DNA of 64,000 nt from Caballeronia terrestris (GCF_001544515.1 NZ_FCOL02000009.1:62001-126000); one strand, 5' to 3'; counted from the first letter of the stretch, positions 1-8,694 are shown. The notes: a model not told the origin generated them from the sequence alone. A program made the numbers and translations.

Positions 1-202
1 CGGGTCTATAGGAGCAGGGATATTTTTTATCGGTGCAAGGGAACGATATGGCAAAATGCCAACGCACAAAGTTAGACACTGCTCGAAGTCTACACGGCGC
101 GTTTTGTTCCGCGGTAATGTTATACTTCGAGCAATGTATGACTTGTCTTTGTCAACAGGCTCGCAGTAAACCTGCGGTAATCTCAATTTCGAGAGGAGAA
201 AT

Positions 203-853
203 ATGAATAAACTTTCAAAGCTCGCGTTCATTGCAGCTACCGCAGTTATGGCTGCATCGGCTTCGGCACAGTCGGTGCCGGCATCGCGACAAGCCGTGAA
301 CGACAACTGGGTGAACGGCACGGGCGAATACGTGTGGATGAACGGCACGAACGAGCTTTGCTGGCGCGATGCGTTCTGGACGCCGGCCACGGCAAACGCA
401 AAGTGCGACGGCGCGCTGGTCGCTACAGCACCGACGCCGCCGGCACAGGTCGCTCCGCCCGCTATCGTGAGCCAAAAGGTCACCTACCAAGCTGACGCTC
501 TGTTCGACTTCGACAAGGCAGTCCTGAAGCCGGCTGGTAAGGAAAAGCTCGACGATCTCGCATCGAAGATCGGCGGCCTGAACCTGGAAGTCGTGGTCGC
601 TACCGGCTACACCGACCGCATCGGTTCGGACAAGTACAACGATCGCCTGTCCCTGCGTCGTGCTCAAGCTGTCAAGGCATACCTGGTCAGCAAGGGCATC
701 GAAGCCAACCGTATCTACACGGAAGGCAAGGGCAAGAAGAACCCGGTCACGACCGGTTGCAACCAGAAGAACCGCAAGCAACTCATCGCCTGCCTCGCAC
801 CGGATCGTCGCGTGGAAGTCGAAGTTGTGGGTACCTCGCGCGCTCCGCAGTAA
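203..853 (+). CDS. OmpA-family outer-membrane/peptidoglycan-binding protein
   Basis: This 216-residue exported protein probably tethers the outer membrane to peptidoglycan. Residues 1 to about 22 form a signal peptide ending in ASASAQ. A short region with repeated Trp and Asn follows, then a Pro/Ala linker at about residues 70-90. Residues from about 95 to the end are the OmpA C-terminal domain, with FDFDKAVLKP and the peptidoglycan-binding segment TGYTDRIGS...NDRLSLRRA (the conserved Asp and Arg are present). There is no N-terminal beta-barrel, so this is a short OmpA/Pal-like form, not a full OmpA porin. The ATG follows a strong GAGAGGAGAAAT ribosome-binding site. A terminator lies 25 bases after the stop, so it looks monocistronic. 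The family call is firm; the exact gene name is not. Confidence 0.93.
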   Translation: MNKLSKLAFIAATAVMAASASAQSVPASRQAVNDNWVNGTGEYVWMNGTNELCWRDAFWTPATANAKCDGALVATAPTPPAQVAPPAIVSQKVTYQADALFDFDKAVLKPAGKEKLDDLASKIGGLNLEVVVATGYTDRIGSDKYNDRLSLRRAQAVKAYLVSKGIEANRIYTEGKGKKNPVTTGCNQKNRKQLIACLAPDRRVEVEVVGTSRAPQ

Positions 854-878
854 TAGCGCAAGAGTTACCGCAGGATCG

Positions 879-906
879 AACCCCCGCCTCGGCGGGGGTT
901 TTTTTA
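879..906 (+). terminator. Intrinsic terminator of the OmpA-like gene
   Basis: The arms AACCCCCGCC and GGCGGGGGTT form a GC-rich stem with a two-base loop (TC), followed by a run of T. It lies 25 bases past the stop codon at 853, the expected place for a Rho-independent terminator. Confidence 0.9.
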
Positions 907-1057
907 TGTCCGCGCGGCGAGCGTGGTTTCGGCGCCGGCGTGGTAGCCGTTTGCCCCGCGCGACGCTCAGGCGCACCACCCACCGCTTTTGCCCGCCCCA
1001 TTCGGCGCCTATATACTCGGGGCTAATCATCACGACATCAGGAAGGCTGCTTTCACC

Positions 1058-1756
1058 ATGACGAACGTCGATCCCCACGAACTTCAGAAATTCAGCGAGC
1101 TCGCGCATCGCTGGTGGGACCCGAACGCCGAGTTCAAGCCGCTGCACGAACTGAATCCCGTGCGGCTGGACTGGATCGACGCCCACGCGCATCTGATGGG
1201 CAAGCGCGTGCTCGACATCGGCTGCGGCGGCGGCATTCTGTCCGAATCGATGGCGACGCGCGGCGCGACTGTCAAAGGCATCGACCTCGCGACGAGCGCG
1301 CTCGGCGTCGCGGATCTGCATAGCCTCGAGAGCGGCGTCGAAGTCGCGTACGAGGAAATCTCGGCCGAGGCGCTTGCCGCACGCGAACCCGGCACGTACG
1401 ACATCGTCACCTGCATGGAGATGCTCGAACACGTGCCGAATCCGGCGGGCACCGTCGCGGCGTGCGCGTCGCTCGTGAAGCCGGGCGGCTGGGTGTTCTT
1501 TTCCACGCTGAACCGCAATCCGAAGGCGTATCTCTTCGCCGTGATCGGCGCCGAGTACATCGCGCGGATGCTGCCCAAGGGCACGCACGACTACGCGCGC
1601 TTCATCAAGCCGTCGGAGCTCGCGGGCTTCGCGCGCGCAGCCGAGCTAGCGCCGGTCGACATCAAGGGCATCACGTACCGGCCGCTGAGCAAGCACTTCG
1701 GCCTTTCCAGCGACACCAGCATCAACTACCTGATGGCTTGCCGCCGCGAAGCCTGA
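1058..1756 (+). CDS. ubiG: Ubiquinone biosynthesis O-methyltransferase UbiG
   Basis: UbiG is a SAM-dependent methyltransferase that performs both O-methylations of ubiquinone synthesis (2-polyprenyl-6-hydroxyphenol and 3-demethylubiquinol). The 232 residues match the usual length. The start [12 protein letters not shown] is family-typical, and so are [14 protein letters not shown], the SAM-binding VLDIGCGGG (about residues 50-58), [10 protein letters not shown] and the C-terminal [10 protein letters not shown]. The reading frame is open upstream to 989, but only the ATG at 1058 gives the conserved N-terminus and has an AGGAAGG site before it. The next gene (gph) begins four bases after this stop, so the two are probably co-transcribed. 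Confidence 0.96.
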   Translation: MTNVDPHELQKFSELAHRWWDPNAEFKPLHELNPVRLDWIDAHAHLMGKRVLDIGCGGGILSESMATRGATVKGIDLATSALGVADLHSLESGVEVAYEEISAEALAAREPGTYDIVTCMEMLEHVPNPAGTVAACASLVKPGGWVFFSTLNRNPKAYLFAVIGAEYIARMLPKGTHDYARFIKPSELAGFARAAELAPVDIKGITYRPLSKHFGLSSDTSINYLMACRREA

Positions 1757-1760
1757 CGCC

Positions 1761-2519
1761 ATGAACCACGACGATCTGACGGGCGAACAAAAACCGACGG
1801 TCCTGCCCGACGACCCTACCCCGCTGCCGCAAGCACTCATCGACGACGACCGCCTGGGCCTCTGCCAGGCGGTCCTGTTCGACCTCGACGGCACCATCGC
1901 CGACACCGCGCCGGACCTCGTCGCGGCCGTCAACAAGATGCGCCACGACCGCGGGCTCGAAATGCGGCCGCTTGAAATGCTGCGGCCGTTCGCATCGGCG
2001 GGCGCGCGCGGGCTGCTCGGCGGCGCGTTCGAAATCGGGCCGGAGCATCCTGATTTCCCGGCAATGCGCGACGAGTTCCTTGCCAACTACGAAGCGGATC
2101 TGTGCATCGAGACGACGCTTTTTCCCGGCATCGACGTGTTGCTCGACCAGCTCGATGCACGCGGCGTGCGCTGGGGCATCGTGACCAACAAGGTGACGCG
2201 CTACTCCGAGCCGCTCGTCGCGCTGCTCGGGCTCGACACGCGTGCGGCGTGCCTCGTCTGCGGCGATACCACGCCGCATTCGAAGCCGCACCCCGCGCCG
2301 CTCCTGCACGCGGCGGAACTGCTCGACGTGGCACCGGAGCGCATCGTCTACGTGGGCGACGACCTGCGCGACGTGCAGGCGGGGTTCGCTGCGGGCATGA
2401 TCACGGTCGCGGCGGCCTACGGCTATTGCGGCGACGACATCCCGCCGCGCCGCTGGCATGCGAATCATGTCGTCGATTCGCCGTTCGAGCTGCAGCAGTT
2501 GCTGCGCGACATCGGCTAG
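1761..2519 (+). CDS. gph: Phosphoglycolate phosphatase (HAD superfamily)
   Basis: This enzyme dephosphorylates 2-phosphoglycolate arising from DNA repair or photorespiration-like reactions. It is a 252-residue HAD hydrolase. Motif I is DLDGTIADT at residues 41-49, with nucleophile Asp41 and acid/base Asp43. Motif II is IVTNK, a Lys (SKPHP) gives motif III, and YVGDDLRDVQAG gives motif IV. The order ubiG-gph is characteristic of proteobacteria and supports the gene name. About 33 non-conserved residues precede motif I. No better internal start is visible, so this extension may be real. The gene follows ubiG after four bases. Confidence 0.93.
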   Translation: MNHDDLTGEQKPTVLPDDPTPLPQALIDDDRLGLCQAVLFDLDGTIADTAPDLVAAVNKMRHDRGLEMRPLEMLRPFASAGARGLLGGAFEIGPEHPDFPAMRDEFLANYEADLCIETTLFPGIDVLLDQLDARGVRWGIVTNKVTRYSEPLVALLGLDTRAACLVCGDTTPHSKPHPAPLLHAAELLDVAPERIVYVGDDLRDVQAGFAAGMITVAAAYGYCGDDIPPRRWHANHVVDSPFELQQLLRDIG

Positions 2520-2598
2520 AACGCTCTACGCGGGGCGCATTGAAAGCACGCCGATTCGCCTGATATCGGCTTTTCGTGGGATAATTTACTTTCGCTTT

Positions 2599-2968
2599 GG
2601 GGGCGACCTGGTTTCGACAGGGGTTGCAAAGCGGCTAGGGCATACCGAGGACCCGTCACCTCGTTAATCAATGGGAAAAACGTAACTGCAAACGACGAAA
2701 CGTTCGCACTGGCAGCCTAAGGGCCGCCTGCCTCTCCCTAGTTCACTGACGGACTAGAGTCGCAAGACCGGTAGCAATACCGAGAGAGGTCATATACGTC
2801 AGTTAAGCCTTGTCGGCGTCACGACGCCAAGGTCGAAAATTTAGTGAATCGCTGTAAGGAAGCGTGTTCGTCCGCGTCTTTATGGCTAAATCAAATGACA
2901 GAACTAAGTATGTAGAACTGGTCGTAGAGCGCTACTGGACGCGGGTTCGATTCCCGCCGCCTCCACCA
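2599..2968 (+). ncRNA. ssrA: Transfer-messenger RNA (tmRNA)
   Basis: tmRNA rescues stalled ribosomes and tags the incomplete protein for proteolysis. The 5' end GGGGGCG pairs with CGCCTCC just before the terminal ACCA, giving a seven-pair acceptor stem with the G3-U70 pair that specifies alanine. A T-arm (GGTTCGATTCCCGCC) lies at the 3' end. The tag frame runs from the resume codon GCA at 2688 to TAA at 2720 and encodes ANDETFALAA, a typical betaproteobacterial tag. The size (370 nt) fits one-piece tmRNA. An A/T-rich, -10-like stretch lies at 2580-2590. The scar just downstream shows that this gene has served as an integration site. Confidence 0.97.
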
Positions 2969-3014
2969 ATCTTAGTGTTCAGGGGGTTTCATAGACCCTC
3001 AAGCTGCCCCACTT

Positions 3015-3048
3015 AAACCCCGACGGCCTTGGCTTTCGGGGTTTTTTT
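3015..3048 (+). terminator. Intrinsic terminator of tmRNA
   Basis: AAACCCCGA and TCGGGGTTT form a stem around a 12-base loop, followed by a run of T. It lies 46 bases past the mature tmRNA 3' end. Confidence 0.88.
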
Positions 3049-3174
3049 CTGCAAATCACATTCAGACTCTGTCACAGGTCGTCACCTTCAGTCCCCCTTA
3101 AAGGGGGTTTTCCTGGGGGTTTTTCGACGGCTTGGAAAGTCGACCCCCCACCCCCAAGGGCGCCACCGCGGCGC

Positions 3175-3430
3175 ATGCCAATGCCTCTGACCGATCTCGC
3201 AATCCGTAAAGCCCAGCCAAACGGGAGACAGCAGAAAGATTTCCGACGGCGGCGGCTTGCACTTGCTCATCACCCCTGCCGACTCAAAACGATAAATGCT
3301 CATATATCGTCTCGACGACAAGAAATGGACGCTTGCCTTCGGCACCTATCCGGTGCTCACACTCAGCGAGGCACGTCGCACGCGGGATGAGGCGCGCAAG
3401 AAAATCGCTGTAGCCGTTGATGCGAACGAC
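3175..3430 (+). pseudogene. Fossil N-terminus of a P4-type tyrosine integrase
   Basis: This is the arm-DNA-binding (DUF4102-like) start of a P4-family tyrosine recombinase, broken in two places. The first frame gives MPLTDLAIRKAQP (ATG at 3181, with an in-frame ATG at 3175). The expected SDGGGLHLLITPADSK continues in a different frame from 3242, so a small indel lies near 3238. An in-frame TAA at 3293-3295 follows, after which YRLDDKKWTLAFGTYPVLTL and SEARRTRDEARKK resume. The order DLAIRKA, SDGGGLxLL, LGTYPxxxLxEAR is the family signature. Similarity fades after about 3425 and the catalytic domain is absent. Its place about 200 bases behind ssrA, a favoured integrase target, fits a lost genomic island. 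Confidence 0.8.
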
Positions 3431-3893
3431 CTCAAGAAATGCGGAGAAGCGCACGGGCGTCTCAACTCGAACGAGCAAAACTGGACCTACGCCGATATCA
3501 CCGCTTCCGCCGAAAGCGAAATTCGGCGATTGATGGACTGCGCAGTGCACGCGCGGGACCACTAGAGAACCGCGCTGTAATTTCAAGATTGGGCCAACGG
3601 CGCGTTTGTCGGCTGGAACGCGTTGACGACCGGCCGTCAGATCGACGGTGACAGCGAGCGGCTCGAGGCTCTCACAGACCCTTCGAAGCACGGTTGTCCA
3701 ACGCCCGCGAGCAGTTCCTGGGCCGCATGTGCAGCGCGGCGTGGAATCGGCAAGCCGGGGAAGGGTCGAAATCCGGGCGTCGCCGGGACACCAGCTGAGA
3801 GGGAGAATCAAACGCAGAAAGGGTGCAGGAATTGCACCCCGGCAAGGAAAGCGGATGATGCAAGGGCGCAACGGCTATTGCGCCCGCATACCC
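3431..3893. other. Degenerate region behind the integrase fossil, no gene recognised
   Basis: I see no convincing gene here. The integrase reading frame runs open to 3565 without family resemblance. Short frames on both strands lack ribosome-binding sites and known motifs. A stem of GGGCGCAA (3864-3871) and TTGCGCCC (3878-3885) lies just beyond the stop of the pilin gene and could end that minus-strand transcript, although no T-run follows. The stretch is probably island debris. Confidence 0.5.
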
Positions 3894-4073
3894 TTACGTC
3901 CCCTGTGAAGTCGTTACTTTCGTGAACAGATCGTCATACATGGTTTTGATGCTGTCCTTGAACGTGACCGCCATGCCACCGAGAGCGATCACCACGATAC
4001 CCGCGAGGACAGCGTATTCCATGGCGCTGACGCCGCGCTCGTCGCGGACAAACAGTTTGAAGAATTTGCGCAT
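3894..4073 (-). CDS. Flp/Fap-type (type IVb) pilin subunit
   Basis: This small protein of 59 residues reads MRKFFKLFVRDERGVSAMEY and continues with a hydrophobic helix (AVLAGIVVIALGG) before a short polar tail. The G-V-S-A-M-E-Y segment is the type IVb prepilin peptidase site: cleavage after Gly14, with Glu at position 5 and Tyr at position 6 of the mature pilin. The length is normal for Flp pilins, which build Tad adhesive pili. An AAGGA sequence lies about nine bases before the ATG. No tad/cpa assembly genes are in this window, so it is either an orphan pilin or depends on a locus elsewhere. It lies in the scar behind tmRNA and may have come with the lost island. Confidence 0.9.
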   Translation of the reverse strand: MRKFFKLFVRDERGVSAMEYAVLAGIVVIALGGMAVTFKDSIKTMYDDLFTKVTTSQGT

Positions 4074-4149
4074 CTGAGAATTCCTTTGTAGTAGGTGTTG
4101 TGGGCTCGATGTAAAACCTGTCGAGCAGGACAGATGCTGCGGAGGGCCG

Positions 4150-4298
4150 CACTCGATAACTGAATGCGGGTATGACCGTAACTCGGTTTATCAACCGAAC
4201 GTTGCTACAGTAAACTCCACGCCGGTCCCGTGCTTCGGCGCAGACGGCGGGATTAGTAGCCCCGATTGTGTTACGAGCACATCGGGGCTTTGTTTTTT
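4150..4298 (+). ncRNA. Candidate small RNA
   Basis: A gene-free stretch contains three successive foldable segments. These are CGGTT/AACCG near 4180, a CGCCG...CGGCG stem near 4221-4250, and a strong terminator at 4258-4298. No gene upstream on this strand needs that terminator, because the neighbouring pilin gene is on the other strand. That makes an independent small transcript plausible. I cannot point to a convincing promoter, and the 5' end is a guess. It could instead be a leader left from the degraded island. Confidence 0.35.
4258..4298 (+). terminator. Intrinsic terminator without an obvious upstream gene
   Basis: AGCCCCGAT and ATCGGGGCT pair around a 14-base loop and are followed by TTGTTTTTT. 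The structure is clear; what it terminates is not. The possible small RNA above is the best candidate. Confidence 0.8.
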
Positions 4299-4550
4299 CG
4301 CCCCGACATTCGTCACGCCACCCTCAATCTCCAAACATCCGCAGATCGATCCGTAATCGGGCTAACGGCAGAATCTAAAAAAACTTTATAAATGGCGCAG
4401 CGGGAATCGATAAGCCGGAGCCAACTCACTGATCGACAACTTCGCGTACTCCATCGAAACTTCATACATGTACGCTTGAGCACTGACTGTGTCGCCCGTC
4501 GGCGGCACTCTTCTGCTTTGCCGCGCTAATTCAGCGTTCACGGAGTACGC

Positions 4551-6911
4551 ATGCGCCACGTGAAGTCGATGTCGATCGCGCTCCTCTTCGCCTTCTTCGC
4601 GGCGCTGATGCCACTGCACGCGAAAGCAGCCGAAACCGCCGATTGCCACGCCGGCACGCTCGTCACCGTCGTCGCGCATCTCGATGACGACCTCCTCTTC
4701 GTCAACCCCGGCATCAGCGACAAGCTCAATGCCGGCTGGTGCGTCACCGTCGTGCATCTGATCGGCGGCGCGAACGGCGCCAAGTTCGACTACGTGCTGC
4801 TACGCGAGACCGGCACGAAGCTCGCCTATGCGCGCATGGCGGGCGTGCCCGACGAGTGGGTCGAATCCAACCCCGTCTTCGCCGGCAAGCCGGTCCACGA
4901 ACTCGTGCTAAAAGCGCAGCCGAAGGTCAAACTCCTCGAATTGCGCCTGCCCGGCGGCGCCGTACGCGGCGGCAAGGTGCCGCTCGGTCTTCTGTGGGAC
5001 CGCGGCGAGACGCTCACCACCTATCCGATGAACGCCGGCGGCACAGGCGCCACGACCTACGACCGCGCCGCACTGATCGCCACGATGCGCGCGATCCTGT
5101 CGCCGGCGACCGAGCTCTACACGCTCAATCCGGACACCGTCCCGTTCATCGAGCATCCGGACCACATCTACGCCGCAAGGATCGCTCGCGTCGTCGCGCA
5201 GGGGCTAAACCGTGACCTGCCGATCGGCTATCACGTCACCTATCCGACCGGCGGCCTGCCGAAAAACCTCAGCGCCGCCGAGACGCTGAAGAAGCGCGAC
5301 GTCGTCGGCAGCTATTTCGCGATCGACGGAAACGACGCCGGCCACGTCTTCGGCGAATACCAGTGGGACGGCAACTGGGTCGCGCGCCGCTACTGGAGCG
5401 CCGCGCGCGCCGGCGACGCCGGCGCCGAATTTCAGCCGAAGCCGATCCAGCTCGTCAACGAGTATTCGAGCCAGTGCCTCGGCTCCGGCGGCGGCGCGGG
5501 GAAAAGTCCGCGTCTCGCGGCGTGCTCGGGCGCCGCCACGCAGAACTGGCACTGGCAGCCGCTCCCCGTCACGCCCGGCGACAAGAACGACGCGCAACTC
5601 GTCAATGAGGCGACGCGCCAGTGCATCGCCGAACGCGACGGACGCCTCGTCGAGGAAGCCTGCGACCCAAGCGCGGCCGCCCAACGCTGGACGCCATGGG
5701 ATTTCGGGCTCGTCTACACACCGCTCGGGCATTGCCTCGGCGCGGTGAACGGCGCGGTATCGGCGGGACGCTGTTCGCTGCTGACCGCCGAATATCGCTG
5801 GGCGATCTCGCCGCACTCGCAGTGGACCGACACGCGCGAGGAAGGTGCGCTCTATGGCGACGTCCGCGGCGCGGGCCGCGACAGCACGGTCTACGTCCAG
5901 CGTCGCAAGGACGGGCCGGGCTTCAACGTGTGGGTCGCGGAGATGTCGCGATTCGAGGGCGCGATGCCGTGGTACCTGAACGCGGTTCCGTTCGATCACG
6001 AGGCCACCGCGCCGACGTGCCGCGCCGACACGCTCTGCTTCGACGGCGCGCGCTTTCTCGTCGCGGATTTCGACGGCGACGGACGCGCCGATCTGATGGT
6101 CGTGACACCGCGTAACGGCGGCACCGCGTTCTGGCTGCTACGCAGCACCGGCAGCCGCTTCGATACACCGCGTCTCTGGTATCAGACGAGTGCCGCATGG
6201 ACGCCCGCGCTAGCACAGCAGTACGTCGCCGCCGACTTCAACGGCGACGGTCGCGCGGACGTGGTGATCGCGCAGAAGCGTCCGGATACCGGCCTCGACC
6301 TGTGGATGCTCGCGGGCAACGCGAATTCGACCGGGAGCGCGCCGGTACGCTGGCTCGAAGCTCCCCAGCTTGATGCCGCCGCGCGTTTTCTGCCGGCGCG
6401 CGTCGCGGGATCAACGCGCGTGGGCTTGATGGCGATCGAAAACATGAATTCTGCGCTCGCCGTCACGCGGATCGCGAACACCGGCGGCGCGTTCGCCGCG
6501 CCCGAACGCGGCACGCCCTACCCTCAGTTCACGCCATCAGCAGTGAAAGTGGCAGCGGGCGACGTGGACGGCGACGGCATCGACGATCTCGTCGTGCTAC
6601 AGCCGCGCGGCGACAGCGCGAGCATCGACGTGTGGAAGATCAAGAATGGTGCGCCAGTGCGCGTCGCGACGCTCGCCGACGCGTCCTGGGCCGATTCGAT
6701 GCCCGCGCTCATCCGCCGCAACGACCGCGCGACGCTGATGCTCTTCAAGCGTGCCAACGCGACGCTCGGCGAGTTCTATTTCACGGGCGGGGAGCCGAGC
6801 TTGTGGGGTTACGACTTCGTCGGGCCGTCGAGGCTTGGGCCGGTGCAGATCTGGGGCAATCTGCCGGGGTTGTATTCGGAATCGCTGTGGCTGAGGTCGC
6901 TGGCGCAATAA
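4551..6911 (+). CDS. Secreted PIG-L deacetylase with ricin-type lectin and FG-GAP repeats
   Basis: This 786-residue protein has three parts after a signal peptide (about residues 1-27). Residues 35-270 are a PIG-L/LmbE-like N-deacetylase with AHLDDDLLF at 42-50 and the second metal motif HPDH at 202-205. These correspond to the zinc ligands of GlcNAc-PI and related deacetylases, though the usual AHPDD reads AHLDD here. Residues 298-425 resemble a ricin-B beta-trefoil, with spaced CLG, QNW, QRW and CLG motifs. Residues 500-690 hold FG-GAP/VCBS repeats, three with calcium-binding loops: DFDGDGRAD (507), DFNGDGRAD (562) and DVDGDGIDD (671). A secreted carbohydrate-binding deacetylase of unknown substrate is the best inference. 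The ATG has a GGAG site. The gene is convergent with the next one. Confidence 0.88.
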   Translation: MRHVKSMSIALLFAFFAALMPLHAKAAETADCHAGTLVTVVAHLDDDLLFVNPGISDKLNAGWCVTVVHLIGGANGAKFDYVLLRETGTKLAYARMAGVPDEWVESNPVFAGKPVHELVLKAQPKVKLLELRLPGGAVRGGKVPLGLLWDRGETLTTYPMNAGGTGATTYDRAALIATMRAILSPATELYTLNPDTVPFIEHPDHIYAARIARVVAQGLNRDLPIGYHVTYPTGGLPKNLSAAETLKKRDVVGSYFAIDGNDAGHVFGEYQWDGNWVARRYWSAARAGDAGAEFQPKPIQLVNEYSSQCLGSGGGAGKSPRLAACSGAATQNWHWQPLPVTPGDKNDAQLVNEATRQCIAERDGRLVEEACDPSAAAQRWTPWDFGLVYTPLGHCLGAVNGAVSAGRCSLLTAEYRWAISPHSQWTDTREEGALYGDVRGAGRDSTVYVQRRKDGPGFNVWVAEMSRFEGAMPWYLNAVPFDHEATAPTCRADTLCFDGARFLVADFDGDGRADLMVVTPRNGGTAFWLLRSTGSRFDTPRLWYQTSAAWTPALAQQYVAADFNGDGRADVVIAQKRPDTGLDLWMLAGNANSTGSAPVRWLEAPQLDAAARFLPARVAGSTRVGLMAIENMNSALAVTRIANTGGAFAAPERGTPYPQFTPSAVKVAAGDVDGDGIDDLVVLQPRGDSASIDVWKIKNGAPVRVATLADASWADSMPALIRRNDRATLMLFKRANATLGEFYFTGGEPSLWGYDFVGPSRLGPVQIWGNLPGLYSESLWLRSLAQ

Positions 6912-6924
6912 CGGCGTTAAAAAC

Positions 6925-7998
6925 TCAACCCGCCGCCACCCGCAAATTCAGCACTTCCCGCGCGATCGCCAGATAGCGGTCGGCGGTGCTTTGCAGCGTG
7001 AACCCGTGGAGCGGCCGCGTCGCGCGCGGCTCCGAGAGCGATTCGAGCAGCGCACGGCCGTAGGCATCGGCATCGTTGGTATCGAGCAGTTGCACGCCCG
7101 GGAAATTGCTCGCGAACGCAAAAGACGGAATCGAATTCGCGACGACCGGAATACCCGACGCCAGCGCCTCCAGAAATCCGATGCTATGCGCCTCGAAACT
7201 CGACGGCATCGCAAACGCCGCCGACGCCCGCAAAATCTGCGCGACATTCATCTGCGGCCCGTCGATCACCACGCGCTCCTGCAGCGCCAGCTTCGCGACG
7301 AGATCGACCACCGCCGCGTGATACGCCAGGTTCTCGATCACGCCGCACAGGAGCAGGCGCGCGTCCGGATCGGCTTGGGCGACGCGCGCGAACGCATGCA
7401 CCGTCTGCAACTGGTTCTTTTCGGGGATATAGCGCCCGACCTGCACGATCTGCTTGTGCGCGACCGGAACGGGGGCGACGTCGTCGGTGAAACGCGAAAT
7501 ATCGACGCCGTTCGGCACCACCATCATCGACGGATGCGTGCCGATCTCCTTCACGTAATCGTCGATATTTTTCTGCGACACGCCGATCACCGCCTTCGCG
7601 CGGCCGGACAGCAGGCGCTCGGCGCGCAGCAGCGCGTAGTTGGAGAAATCGTTGGCGCCGGAGTGCATCACCCAGACGATCGGCACGCGCGTCGGCAGCG
7701 CGCGCACGTAGAGGGCGGGAATCGTCGCATGCGCGAAGATGATGTCGGGCTTGAACGTGCGAATCGCCTGATAGAGGAACAGCAGCCTGCCGATCTTGCG
7801 ATGGCTCTTCTTCGGGAACAGGCACATCACGCCGTGCGTGCGAAGTTCGTCGCTGATGTGCTCGAAGTCGCTGTGCTGCGGCAGAAGCGATGCGATGCAC
7901 ACACTGTGGCCGGCCCGCTGGTGGCCGATCGCGACGCCCTTCACAAGCACTTCTGCCCCCGACAGGCGCGGCGCCAGTATGACCTGGAGAATTCGCAT
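6925..7998 (-). CDS. Glycosyltransferase family 4 protein
   Basis: This 357-residue GT-B enzyme begins with MRILQVILAPRLSGAE, the typical first strand of GT4 enzymes. The C-terminal half has VQVGRYIPEKNQ, the donor-site region SFEAHSIGFLEALASGIPVVA (an E-x7-E type motif) and a closing helix. No signal peptide or membrane helix is evident, so it should act on the cytoplasmic face. The substrate cannot be told from sequence. It stands alone beside the secreted PIG-L protein, with a GAGGGA site before the ATG. About 430 bases without a gene lie upstream. Confidence 0.88.
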   Translation of the reverse strand: MRILQVILAPRLSGAEVLVKGVAIGHQRAGHSVCIASLLPQHSDFEHISDELRTHGVMCLFPKKSHRKIGRLLFLYQAIRTFKPDIIFAHATIPALYVRALPTRVPIVWVMHSGANDFSNYALLRAERLLSGRAKAVIGVSQKNIDDYVKEIGTHPSMMVVPNGVDISRFTDDVAPVPVAHKQIVQVGRYIPEKNQLQTVHAFARVAQADPDARLLLCGVIENLAYHAAVVDLVAKLALQERVVIDGPQMNVAQILRASAAFAMPSSFEAHSIGFLEALASGIPVVANSIPSFAFASNFPGVQLLDTNDADAYGRALLESLSEPRATRPLHGFTLQSTADRYLAIAREVLNLRVAAG

Positions 7999-8427
7999 TT
8001 ATGCAGTCCCTCGGCAATTCCGAAGCGTCGTCCGTGGCCCGGCAGGCATTGGGACCATTCTCCCCCAACTGCCGGACGCCGTGTCGTGCGCGGATGCCGG
8101 GCAACCGACGCGCTTCTTTTATCGTTTATAAGAGGAAAAGTCGCTTGTCATCGGATATCGATCGATCACGCTTGACTTAAGGTACTCCTCCCGTCATACC
8201 AAATGCCCGCCATCTCGTAGTGTTTTTCGGTCGCCGTGCAGCGTTTATTGAATTGGGGCGCGAGATGGCGTGGACGGCGCGTGGACGCGTCGCCGGACTG
8301 TAAGCGGGGTGTCATCTGACGCCTGTTCCGGGCGCCTCGGTCGATTCGATTCGGCTTTCAGCCAATCGATCTGGGGGGGATGCGGCGGGCTCACAGTCGC
8401 GGCGACCGTGAACCTGCGCCGGGGGAA
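7999..8427. other. Gene-free region with one hairpin
   Basis: No supported gene lies here. It should hold the promoter of the minus-strand glycosyltransferase. An imperfect 12-pair hairpin (8388-8399 with 8403-8414) lies just past the stop of the small exported protein, but no T-run follows, so I do not call it a terminator. Confidence 0.5.
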
Positions 8428-8694
8428 TTACTCCGTGTCCTTCGGGCACTTCAGGTTGCAGCCGTTCGGGTCGCCGTTGTCGGCGCGGCGGCGTGCGGCG
8501 GACTTGCCTTGCTGATATTTGTCGCTGGGCGCGGACGCGGCGAACGGCATTTGCGGGTGCTCATTCAGGCGGAACTGCTCCTGCAGGACGCCGCCGGGAA
8601 CACCCGGCGAGTTTTGCGCGAAAGCGACCGGGGCAAGATAAACCGCGCCTGCGACGAGCGCGGCGCACGTGGAAGCAATAAGAGGCAATTTCAT
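8428..8694 (-). CDS. Small exported protein of unknown function
   Basis: The 88-residue product begins MKLPLIAST and has a hydrophobic core ending in APVAFAQ, a clear signal peptide with cleavage near residue 26. The mature part is about 60 polar residues (EQFRLNEHPQMPF, then a Lys/Arg stretch), ending with two cysteines in CNLKC that could pair. I recognise no family. It lies alone between two minus-strand genes, so the signal peptide is the main support for it being real. Confidence 0.65.
   Translation of the reverse strand: MKLPLIASTCAALVAGAVYLAPVAFAQNSPGVPGGVLQEQFRLNEHPQMPFAASAPSDKYQQGKSAARRRADNGDPNGCNLKCPKDTE

Noticed and set aside
104-126. Sigma-70 promoter for the OmpA-like gene (TTGTTC ... 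TATACT)
   Set aside because: The spacing between the two words is only 11 bases, too short for a normal promoter.
3581-3700. Possible coding remnant with a Trp-rich beginning
   Set aside because: The frame is short, begins after a stop without a start codon, and matches no family I know.
8388-8414. Terminator for the small exported protein
   Set aside because: A 12-pair stem exists but contains two G-U pairs and is not followed by a T-run on the minus strand.
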